A stretch of 7,976 nt of DNA, from NCBI GenBank assembly GCA_947372365.1, contig CANBTK010000061.1, positions 1 through 7,976 on the forward strand, in the 5' to 3' direction. Positions 1 through 6,134 of the stretch are shown here, one piece after another. A program made the position numbers and the translations under genes. Source of the stretch: Flavipsychrobacter stenotrophus. GTDB lineage: Bacteria > Bacteroidota > Bacteroidia > Chitinophagales > Chitinophagaceae. The notes beneath the pieces were generated by a model that saw nothing but the letters and a program-made list of their open reading frames with translations, made no database searches and was not told where the DNA came from. How positions within the stretch are numbered: position 1 is the stretch's first letter; the number at the start of each line of letters is the position of its first letter.

Positions 1-340
1 GTGTTAACTTAGGGCGCGTAAAATTCAAATCATCGGCTGAATTGATTGGCACCAAATGCATATGAGCGTGTGGCACTTCCAGCCCAACTACGCTAATACC
101 GCACCTATTACATGGAAATGCGCTTTCAATAGCCTTAGCAATTGGCTTAGCAAAAACAAGCCATTCGGCAAGTATGCTATCGCTTAAGTCAAAAAATTTA
201 TCAACTTCCTGCTTAGGCACAACCAGCACATGGCCTTCTGCCAATGGGGCAATGTCTAAGAAAGCTATGAATGACTCATCTTCCAGAATCTTATAACATG
301 GTATATCGCCAGCAATAATTTTTGAGAATATACTTGCCAT
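1..340 (-). CDS. HIT-family protein (histidine triad nucleotide hydrolase/transferase), C-terminus cut by window edge
   Basis: I translated this frame by hand from the ATG at 338-340. It stays open for 113 codons and leaves the window at its left edge without a stop. The N-terminus reads MASIFSKIIAGDIPCYKILE, the usual opening of bacterial Hint-like HIT proteins, followed by AFLDIAPLAEGHVLVVPK (about residues 26-43), the conserved nucleotide-binding fold. The histidine triad is H91-A-H93-M-H95 followed by LVPIN, with the central histidine expected to be the nucleophile. HIT proteins of this type are cytoplasmic and bind purine nucleotides, hydrolysing phosphoramidates or nucleotidyl adducts; the physiological substrate cannot be told from sequence. 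The start lies 2 nt after the greA stop, so the gene is almost certainly cotranscribed with greA and perhaps translationally coupled. No Shine-Dalgarno sequence is visible. Most of the roughly 130-residue family length is present. Confidence 0.93.
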   Translation of the reverse strand, partial: MASIFSKIIAGDIPCYKILEDESFIAFLDIAPLAEGHVLVVPKQEVDKFFDLSDSILAEWLVFAKPIAKAIESAFPCNRCGISVVGLEVPHAHMHLVPINSADDLNFTRPKLT

Positions 341-342
341 AA

Positions 343-816
343 CTACGCTGATATGCCGTCAACCTGAAACTTAAATGTGCCGCTAGGTGCACTCACTTCG
401 GCTATTTCGCCAATTGCTTTACCTAAGAGCCCTTTGCCAATTGGGGATGTTACTGATATTTTACCCATCTTGAGGTCGGCTTCATTTTCCGAAACAATCT
501 GGTAAACAACTGTTTTCTTACTGGCAAGGTTAGTTACTGTTACCTTGCTTAATATTGACACTTTACTTGTATCTATGTCCTTAATATCTAAAACCCTCGC
601 ATTAATAATAATCTGCTCAAGGTGAGCCACACGCGCCTCGTGATGCCCTTGCGCTTCCTTAGCTGCATCATATTCGGCATTCTCCTTTAAGTCACCCTTT
701 TCGCGGGCTTCTGCAATCTGGCGGGCAATTTCAGCACGCCCAGTGCTTTTAAGCTTGCTTAACTCTTCCCTCATTTGAGCTAAAGACTCCTTAGTCAAAT
801 AATTTATTTCAGACAT
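343..816 (-). CDS. greA: Transcription elongation factor GreA (transcript cleavage factor)
   Basis: The 157-residue product matches the family's usual length of about 158. GreA enters the RNA polymerase secondary channel and stimulates cleavage of backtracked RNA, rescuing stalled complexes. The N-terminal coiled coil spans about residues 8-75 and carries the signature GDLKENAEYDAAKE at 41-54; D42 and E45 correspond to the acidic tip residues that position the catalytic Mg2+ in polymerase. The C-terminal FKBP-like domain follows (about 82-157) with the conserved SPIGKGLLGKAIGE segment. GreA is preferred over GreB by this motif set and by the ordinary charge of the C-terminal domain. The ATG at 814-816 gives the standard N-terminus MSEINYLTKE. 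No Shine-Dalgarno is seen upstream. A promoter-like TAACTTTG and a terminator-like hairpin lie in the 113-nt gap before it. The HIT gene follows after 2 nt. Confidence 0.97.
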   Translation of the reverse strand: MSEINYLTKESLAQMREELSKLKSTGRAEIARQIAEAREKGDLKENAEYDAAKEAQGHHEARVAHLEQIIINARVLDIKDIDTSKVSILSKVTVTNLASKKTVVYQIVSENEADLKMGKISVTSPIGKGLLGKAIGEIAEVSAPSGTFKFQVDGISA

Positions 817-838
817 TGTTCAATAGTTTACTGATTTT

Positions 839-876
839 AAAAAAAATCAACGCTCCTGTCGTGAAACAGAAGCGTT
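839..876 (-). terminator. Intrinsic terminator-like hairpin with T8 tract, between the porV-like gene and greA
   Basis: Read on the minus strand, AACGCTTCTGT (876-866) pairs with ACAGGAGCGTT (859-849). This gives an 11-bp stem with one U-G wobble (870/855) and a 6-nt loop TTCACG. The stem is followed by GA and then eight T (846-839). The T tract lies only on the minus-strand side, and in plus-strand RNA the 855/870 pair would be a C/A mismatch, so orientation favours the minus strand. It sits 53 nt beyond the stop of the porV-like gene and most simply ends the surface-protein operon. It also lies just downstream of a promoter-like element, so it could instead be a leader hairpin of greA. Confidence 0.75.
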
Positions 877-882
877 GCGAAC

Positions 883-890
883 CAAAGTTA
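883..890 (-). promoter_or_regulatory. Putative Bacteroidota -7 promoter element for greA-HIT
   Basis: The minus strand reads TAACTTTG, an exact match to the Bacteroidota -7 consensus TAnnTTTG. It lies in the only sizeable intergenic gap of the window and 66 nt before the greA ATG. The partner -33 element is weak: the nearest plausible upstream TTG (916-914) is 23 nt away, longer than I would expect for an ideal spacer. The region upstream is very AT-rich. A start about 5-8 nt downstream would put the RNA 5' end at or next to the base of the hairpin at 849-876. The call rests on the consensus and position only. Confidence 0.5.
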
Positions 891-929
891 CAAAATAAAT
901 TGTTATTGATTAACAAAAAAGTAATCAAA

Positions 930-2036
930 TTATTCAGAAGACTTGCTTTTTGAACTGCGTGTAAACCTCACAGAGAACATATGCACTCCGTTAGCCGGGC
1001 GCTGTGTAGGCCTGAAAGAATAATCGAAAGCAAGCGTAGGGCCATCAACACCAATCCTTGTCTGTACAGTAGCACCAGCGGCAAAACCAGTGTACATAGT
1101 GGTAGTAGTAGTTATGTCGGTAATGCCTTTTTCATACCTATAAGCTGCCCTCAAAGAAAACATATCCTTAAATGTATACTCAGCACCAGCGCCCAGATAG
1201 TCATTAATGAATGAGTTAGAAGTAAAGTCGCCCATTATAGTCAACTTGTGCTTAGGCATAGAAGTAGCAGTAGCTAAATGGTGCTCGTCAAGGTAGAAAT
1301 CGTAAGACGCACCAATATTGAGGTAAGTAGGCAAACTGAATTTCTCAGAAGGGGTTAACAGCGTAGCTGAGTATTCCGGAGTAGATTGGGTTTGTTTACC
1401 AGATACTGCAAAACCAGAGCCAGTGAACCTCATATTCGTACCCAGGTTGCGTAAAGTAACGCCCAAATGAAAATTATCTTTCTTACCTGTAATGTACTGA
1501 ATACCGCCTTCAAAAGCCAGGCCAAGTGCGTTTACGTTGCTGATTTGCTCAGAAACATAGGTAAGCGCAGCACCAGCATTAACGTGCGTTGAGAACTGGC
1601 GGGCGAAGCCTACCTGCACGTTTAACAATTGCGGGTGGAAGGTACCATAGCCATCAGGGTTGTAATAGTCGGTAGTCGTGATGTCGCCGAAACTCATTGA
1701 CATAACATTTATACCTATAACTGAAGATGAACCTACCGGCTGTGCAATAGCCAGGTTATTAATATTGATGCCAGTGCTGGAAAGGTAGGCGCCATGTGAC
1801 ACGCCAATTTCCATAGCGGTATCCATAGCCAAACCGGCGATATTATTCTTCATTGCTTCAATACCAGTAACGTACGCAGTATTTTGGCCAAAGAGGCCGG
1901 TAGAGCGTGCCCAAGGGTTTATCAGCATTTCAGAAGCACCTGATTGGCCAATACGGTCCTTATTTCCAGCAAATGAATTAACGGAAAGGCTTACGGCACA
2001 AAGCGCGATTAAAGCACTATTTGAAAATTTTTTCAT
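930..2036 (-). CDS. PorV/PorQ-family outer-membrane beta-barrel protein (T9SS-associated type)
   Basis: This 368-residue protein starts with a Sec signal peptide (charged MKK, hydrophobic 8-22, probable cleavage SFA-G after residue 23). C13 is not in a proper lipobox, so it is not a lipoprotein. The mature N-terminus has the PorV/PorQ-family hallmark: GQSGASEMLINPWAR at 30-44, then GLFGQNTAYVTGIEAMKNNIAGLA to about residue 70. After that it is alternating beta-barrel sequence resembling FadL-type barrels. Known members include PorV, which receives T9SS substrates from the translocon and shuttles them to the attachment complex, and PorQ. I cannot say this one is PorV itself; it is more likely a paralogue tied to its neighbour, the large protein with a T9SS-like C-terminal domain 65 nt upstream. 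The last beta strand ends MFSVRF (to F358) and is followed by a polar tail TRSSKSKSSE, so the terminal aromatic is not at the C-terminus. A threonine run TTTTT lies near residue 310, probably in a loop. Confidence 0.85.
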   Translation of the reverse strand: MKKFSNSALIALCAVSLSVNSFAGNKDRIGQSGASEMLINPWARSTGLFGQNTAYVTGIEAMKNNIAGLAMDTAMEIGVSHGAYLSSTGININNLAIAQPVGSSSVIGINVMSMSFGDITTTDYYNPDGYGTFHPQLLNVQVGFARQFSTHVNAGAALTYVSEQISNVNALGLAFEGGIQYITGKKDNFHLGVTLRNLGTNMRFTGSGFAVSGKQTQSTPEYSATLLTPSEKFSLPTYLNIGASYDFYLDEHHLATATSMPKHKLTIMGDFTSNSFINDYLGAGAEYTFKDMFSLRAAYRYEKGITDITTTTTMYTGFAAGATVQTRIGVDGPTLAFDYSFRPTQRPANGVHMFSVRFTRSSKSKSSE

Positions 2037-2065
2037 AATTATATACTTGAAAAATTTTATTTAAG

Positions 2066-2091
2066 CTTGCCGGCAGCGAACTGCCGGCAAG
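2066..2091 (-). terminator. Perfect 11-bp GC-rich hairpin between the large secreted protein gene and the porV-like gene
   Basis: Minus-strand CTTGCCGGCAG (2091-2081) pairs perfectly with CTGCCGGCAAG (2076-2066) across a 4-nt TTCG loop. The stem begins 10 nt after the stop of the 1333-residue gene. What follows is CTTAAATAAAATTTTTC, so the T5 run is displaced about 11 nt from the stem; it is not a textbook terminator. It may be a weak terminator allowing readthrough into the porV-like gene, or an mRNA-stabilising 3' structure. No consensus promoter is visible between it and the next ATG at 2036, which favours readthrough. Confidence 0.6.
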
Positions 2092-2101
2092 TAAAATGTG
2101 A

Positions 2102-5100
2102 TTAATAACTTGTGGCATCAATAGGGCGGGTAGCTCCGAACCATTTCAGGACGGTTTCACCAATCCCCTCAGCCTTAACATGCATCAGGTACATACCGCT
2201 GGCAATAGGTAAACCTGCTGCATTGCGTATATCCCAATCAATGTAAGAAGTGTTAGGGTCGCTCTTAGACAACTGGCGTACCAGGGTACCGTCTATAGCA
2301 TAGATAGTAACTGTAGCATTAGCTGGCAAGTTGATAATCTTCACCTTGGTATCGTAGCGGCTCGCTTCATAACCAGAGTAACCATAATATGGGTTTGGCA
2401 CAGGCTTAATCCTGTCTAACAATGCCTTCTTATCAGAGTTATCGTTAAGTGCAGTAGGCGCATAATCCTTAGTACTGAAAGTATAGTACGGGAACGCTGC
2501 TTTACCAGGAACTACGTTAATGAGGTCAGAAGACGTGGTATCAGATGCCGCGAAAGGCGCATATGGGCGCTTAACCCTGAACCTGAGCGTAGTAGTTGTA
2601 GGGATAATACCATCAGCCAAAGAAAGTAACTTCGAAGATGGGTTAAGTGTAGGAAGGCCTACCCACCTCATATCGCTGTAAGCAGTACTCAAATTGGCTT
2701 GTGTACCAGTTTTAACGAGGTTGATGAACGCTTTACATTGGTCATACTTAGAGCCTAAGATATAAATTGCGTGTTTACCACCAAATGCAATAGAACCATC
2801 AAATGGGTTGAACAACCTGGAATCAGGATACCATGCCATAGATGTTGCCTGGCCAGAAAGGTAAGAATCTTCGCCAAAAACAATGTTTAACCTGCGGCCA
2901 GTAACCTGGTCAACTGCATAGCCCGGGAACCAAGAAGTACCGTTTTCAGTAACCAAAGTAGAGTATATTGGCGTGCCATCAGCATTACAGTTACCAGTCC
3001 AACCAGCATGTTTCCTTAAGTTGAATTTAGGTGCACCACCCTGCGCAAGGGTTGTATCTTCCTGCATCTCTATTACTGCACATTTAGTCCACTTGGTTTT
3101 GTCCTTAGTAAGTACAACGTTAACATCATTGAGGTTAATCATGCTTACTGTTTTCTGGAATAATTTGTCGTATGCAAATTCAAAACCGCATTGTGTACCG
3201 CTGCCCTTATGGCCATTAATCCAATAAGCTGCGAGATAGTATGGAGCCCAAGAGTTTTTAGCAGGTGTAAAGTTGGCAAGCATGTTGATGTATGCAAGCA
3301 TAGTATCCAGCTTCCTGTCATCGTTAAAATTACATGGGCTTTTCAGCGGATCAGCTGGTGGTGTAAATTTCTGATTGTTACCAGACCTGTACCAGTTAGC
3401 AAAGTTACTATCCGCCTGGTCTGTAACACCCCACAACCAAGGCTGTGATGGGTCATCAAATGTAATTTTAGAATCAATATAGCCGTTTCCGTTATTCTGC
3501 TCAATACCTGGCGCTTTCACCTGGTTCATGCTTACTGACAAACCATATTTTTCGATGATTTGCTCATTTAGCAAATGCAGGTCCCTTTCGCTATATATTG
3601 TTTCAACAACATTGCTGCCATTCTTCGCAGTAAGTGTCCAGCCTGCAGTAGTATCAACGGTACCAGCAAACAAAGCATTGGCACCTGGGTAAACATTACC
3701 CTTGATTTGGAAAACCCAATCATAAGCAGGCACTTTCACAGGGTCAATAACTTTGATGTTAATTGGGCCTTGGCCAATTTTATAGCTTACTATACCTGCA
3801 GAATCATTTTGCAGAATTTCGCTTGTAGAGGCATCGCTCAACTCAACAAAATTACCACCGTTACCTACACCTTCAACACGTGTAATTACGATACCTGAAC
3901 CGTAATCTGTGTTAAGGATAGTACCCATAGCACCGTTTGAAGGGTTAGGCATCCCGTCAACAACAGGGATATTGATACCACCAGCACCATGCGCACTACC
4001 GATATAAGCCAATTCTTGTGTGTTGTTATATTTGTTAGGGTTAAACTGAGCAAAGTTGTTGTAAGCGTATGCAATAGCTACGAAGTAGTAATTATGATAG
4101 TTAACCAAAGACTTATCAGAACTTGGGGAGAATTGGTCTTGTGATATTACGAAGCTATGTTTGATACCACTGTCTTTACCATCAATTTTGATTGAAGGAA
4201 TCCATGTAGAATCGCTCACTGCAGTATTCTTGGTATAGTTAACAATCTTCTTAACGCCATTTTGTATATCGCACTGAAACACTTCGTAAGCCTTGGTATT
4301 ATCAACCTGGCCAGTAACCGGGTCAAAAATTTCAGCAGAAGTAATCTGGCTGTTAGCTAACTGGAATACACGGTAGCCTTCAAAACGGTAAAGTGTATCT
4401 GTTGTGTTGTCTTGTGACTTAGCCTTAGTAACTAACTGGTGGTAACGAAGAGAATCATTATATGCATTATCAGTACGGCCATAGCTTTCAGCGTAGTTAT
4501 TGCTACCATAGTCGTTAACCATGTAGAACACCAGCTTCCTATCTAATTCCCTAACTACCAGCCTTGGAGCTTCAGGGCCCTCAACTGTCTTAAACCCAGC
4601 TTCAAACAAACCCTGTGCATTATCATCAATACTCTTGATAGTTTTGAAGTCTGTATTAGGGCAGCCGCCAACGCCAGAAGCCCAAACGCAACCAAATGTG
4701 ATATCATTAGCAGCACCAGGCAACAACTGGAATGGGCCAGATGAGAATATGAAACGCCTGTCACCTGGAGGGTTACCGCAGGTACACTCAGACCATGAAG
4801 TCTTGTCGCCCGGGTCTCCGTTAAATACGAAATTAGATATAGAACCGCTACCATAACCTTTAGAGTTAATATTTGGGCCCTGAAAGTCATTCGTGAAGCG
4901 GTCACCATTCCTGATAGAACCGGTCATGTAGTTGTATATCTGGATACCGTTTGAAGGGTTACCAATTACGCTAAAGTCATTGTTATAGTACGTAAAATTG
5001 GTCATCTTTAATGTTTCGGTCGTATCTGCTTTACCCGCGCGGTGCTTTATCCTTTTAGGCCCCTGGAAGAAGTCAACACCAATTTGCGGAGGGTTAGCGC

Positions 5101-6103
5101 CATAGCTGTTTACAGGGTAACCAGCTTCAGTACCATCAGCAGTAGTACCATTATACATAATGCCTAAACCACGGGCTGTATCACAACCAATGAAGTCATC
5201 ATGGTAATAACCCAGGTCACAGTCATCCCATACAGCAATGTAAGTACTGTCAATGGTTAACGCACCACGGTTTATTACACGGTAATTGTAGAACGATGAG
5301 TTATTCAGGAAGTCCTGCGTAGCATACGCAAATGCAGAGTTCTGAACCTCAATGCCCATAGCGGCAGTCTGAGTCTGCTGTTTTACGTTACCGGCATCAT
5401 TTACAACCCACCAAATGAACTGGTCACCTGAAATCTGAGGGTATTCACCAGATTGTGGCTGGTAGTAGCCATCGTTATTCAAATCCACAAACGGAGCGTA
5501 AGTGTTCCTGTCATCCAAAGATAATGCTGTACCCGTTGCGCCTTTAGTATTAGCGCCATTACCCCTTGCTGGCCAACCTACGATTGTTTCATATGCGGAG
5601 CCACTAACGTCCTGGCCAGCCTTTGAAAGCTCAATGAATTTGTTGATTGTTGATTTATCCACTTTCCAGAACCTATCCCAGTTGGCACAAACGTCAGCAG
5701 TAATTTTGCCATTAACGTCCAGTGCACCTGGCCAATAGTCATTACCATCCTGGCGGTAAGTCTGGGCTGCAACTTTAAGCTGTCCTTGTTTATCATAGCC
5801 ACCTATCCAGCAGGAAGCTGCAAACTGCGAGCTTTTTCCTGAACCTTTCGGTACTTCGTAAGCTGCAACTTCCAGGCCGATATTCCACCACATATCGCCA
5901 CCAGTCATTAAGCGGGCACGTACGTTGTTAATATCAAGGTCAATAGCAGATACAGCAGGCTGGCAACCAGTAACTGTAGTTTTAAGTGCATCCTTATGAG
6001 CAGAGGTAACCACATTTTCACGGGCCATCAGCTGCCCCGCAAAACCTGCAATACCAATCATAGTAAGGGCTCCGGCAAATCGTATTCTATTTGAGAAATT
6101 CAT
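2102..6103 (-). CDS. Very large secreted cell-surface protein with T9SS-like C-terminal sorting domain
   Basis: The 1333-residue product has a signal peptide (NRIRFAG then a hydrophobic stretch, probable cleavage LMA-R after residue 27). Around 205-220 an Asp/Asn-rich DLNNDGYYQPQSGEYP looks like a calcium-binding loop, followed by GDQFIWWVVNDAGN. Around 290-315, WDDCDLGYYHDDFIGCDT followed by GLGIMYNG is a second acidic, probably metal-binding motif. A Cys-containing region CTCGNPPGDRRFIF lies near 440; a beta-rich stretch ending YYFVAIAYAYNN lies near 670-685; and RRLNIVFGEDSYL lies near 1070. The last 100 residues or so carry PVPNPYYGYSGYE, VKIINLPANATVTIYAIDG and GLPIASGMYLMHV, which fit T9SS type-A-like sorting domains (Por_Secre_tail group), then a tail KWFGATRPIDATSY. 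It is expected to cross the outer membrane by T9SS and be surface-attached or released. No enzyme motif was recognised. It lies between a TonB-dependent receptor (31 nt upstream) and a PorV-like barrel (65 nt downstream). Confidence 0.88.
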   Translation of the reverse strand: MNFSNRIRFAGALTMIGIAGFAGQLMARENVVTSAHKDALKTTVTGCQPAVSAIDLDINNVRARLMTGGDMWWNIGLEVAAYEVPKGSGKSSQFAASCWIGGYDKQGQLKVAAQTYRQDGNDYWPGALDVNGKITADVCANWDRFWKVDKSTINKFIELSKAGQDVSGSAYETIVGWPARGNGANTKGATGTALSLDDRNTYAPFVDLNNDGYYQPQSGEYPQISGDQFIWWVVNDAGNVKQQTQTAAMGIEVQNSAFAYATQDFLNNSSFYNYRVINRGALTIDSTYIAVWDDCDLGYYHDDFIGCDTARGLGIMYNGTTADGTEAGYPVNSYGANPPQIGVDFFQGPKRIKHRAGKADTTETLKMTNFTYYNNDFSVIGNPSNGIQIYNYMTGSIRNGDRFTNDFQGPNINSKGYGSGSISNFVFNGDPGDKTSWSECTCGNPPGDRRFIFSSGPFQLLPGAANDITFGCVWASGVGGCPNTDFKTIKSIDDNAQGLFEAGFKTVEGPEAPRLVVRELDRKLVFYMVNDYGSNNYAESYGRTDNAYNDSLRYHQLVTKAKSQDNTTDTLYRFEGYRVFQLANSQITSAEIFDPVTGQVDNTKAYEVFQCDIQNGVKKIVNYTKNTAVSDSTWIPSIKIDGKDSGIKHSFVISQDQFSPSSDKSLVNYHNYYFVAIAYAYNNFAQFNPNKYNNTQELAYIGSAHGAGGINIPVVDGMPNPSNGAMGTILNTDYGSGIVITRVEGVGNGGNFVELSDASTSEILQNDSAGIVSYKIGQGPINIKVIDPVKVPAYDWVFQIKGNVYPGANALFAGTVDTTAGWTLTAKNGSNVVETIYSERDLHLLNEQIIEKYGLSVSMNQVKAPGIEQNNGNGYIDSKITFDDPSQPWLWGVTDQADSNFANWYRSGNNQKFTPPADPLKSPCNFNDDRKLDTMLAYINMLANFTPAKNSWAPYYLAAYWINGHKGSGTQCGFEFAYDKLFQKTVSMINLNDVNVVLTKDKTKWTKCAVIEMQEDTTLAQGGAPKFNLRKHAGWTGNCNADGTPIYSTLVTENGTSWFPGYAVDQVTGRRLNIVFGEDSYLSGQATSMAWYPDSRLFNPFDGSIAFGGKHAIYILGSKYDQCKAFINLVKTGTQANLSTAYSDMRWVGLPTLNPSSKLLSLADGIIPTTTTLRFRVKRPYAPFAASDTTSSDLINVVPGKAAFPYYTFSTKDYAPTALNDNSDKKALLDRIKPVPNPYYGYSGYEASRYDTKVKIINLPANATVTIYAIDGTLVRQLSKSDPNTSYIDWDIRNAAGLPIASGMYLMHVKAEGIGETVLKWFGATRPIDATSY

Positions 6104-6134
6104 AACTTAGTAAAGTTATATTGAGAAAATATTA

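Noticed and set aside
1097..1113. Short GTA-type trinucleotide run encoding TTTTT in the porV-like gene
   Set aside because: Only a few units; too short to argue for phase-variable slippage, and a trinucleotide change would not shift the frame.
981..1214. Plus-strand open frame of 77 codons
   Set aside because: Lies antisense inside the porV-like gene, whose protein sequence is clearly family-like; no recognisable product.
1995..2000. Cysteine in the signal peptide of the porV-like protein as a possible lipobox
   Set aside because: The context IALC-A lacks a small residue before Cys and the hydrophobic stretch continues after it; a normal signal-peptidase I site (SFA-G) fits better.
3575..3898. 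Plus-strand open frame of 107 codons, and other antisense frames within 2973-5802
   Set aside because: Shadows of the long giant-protein reading frame; their products are low-complexity or unrecognisable and have no initiation context.
4555..4908. Minus-strand 117-codon frame overlapping the giant gene in another phase
   Set aside because: Wholly inside the 1333-residue gene, which has a consistent domain pattern through this stretch; no sign of a frameshift.
6111..6118. Minus-strand TAACTTTA, one base from the -7 consensus, in the gap before the giant gene
   Set aside because: It lies only about 8 nt before the ATG and lacks the final G; a promoter here would give almost no leader, and the 31-nt gap fits an operon better.
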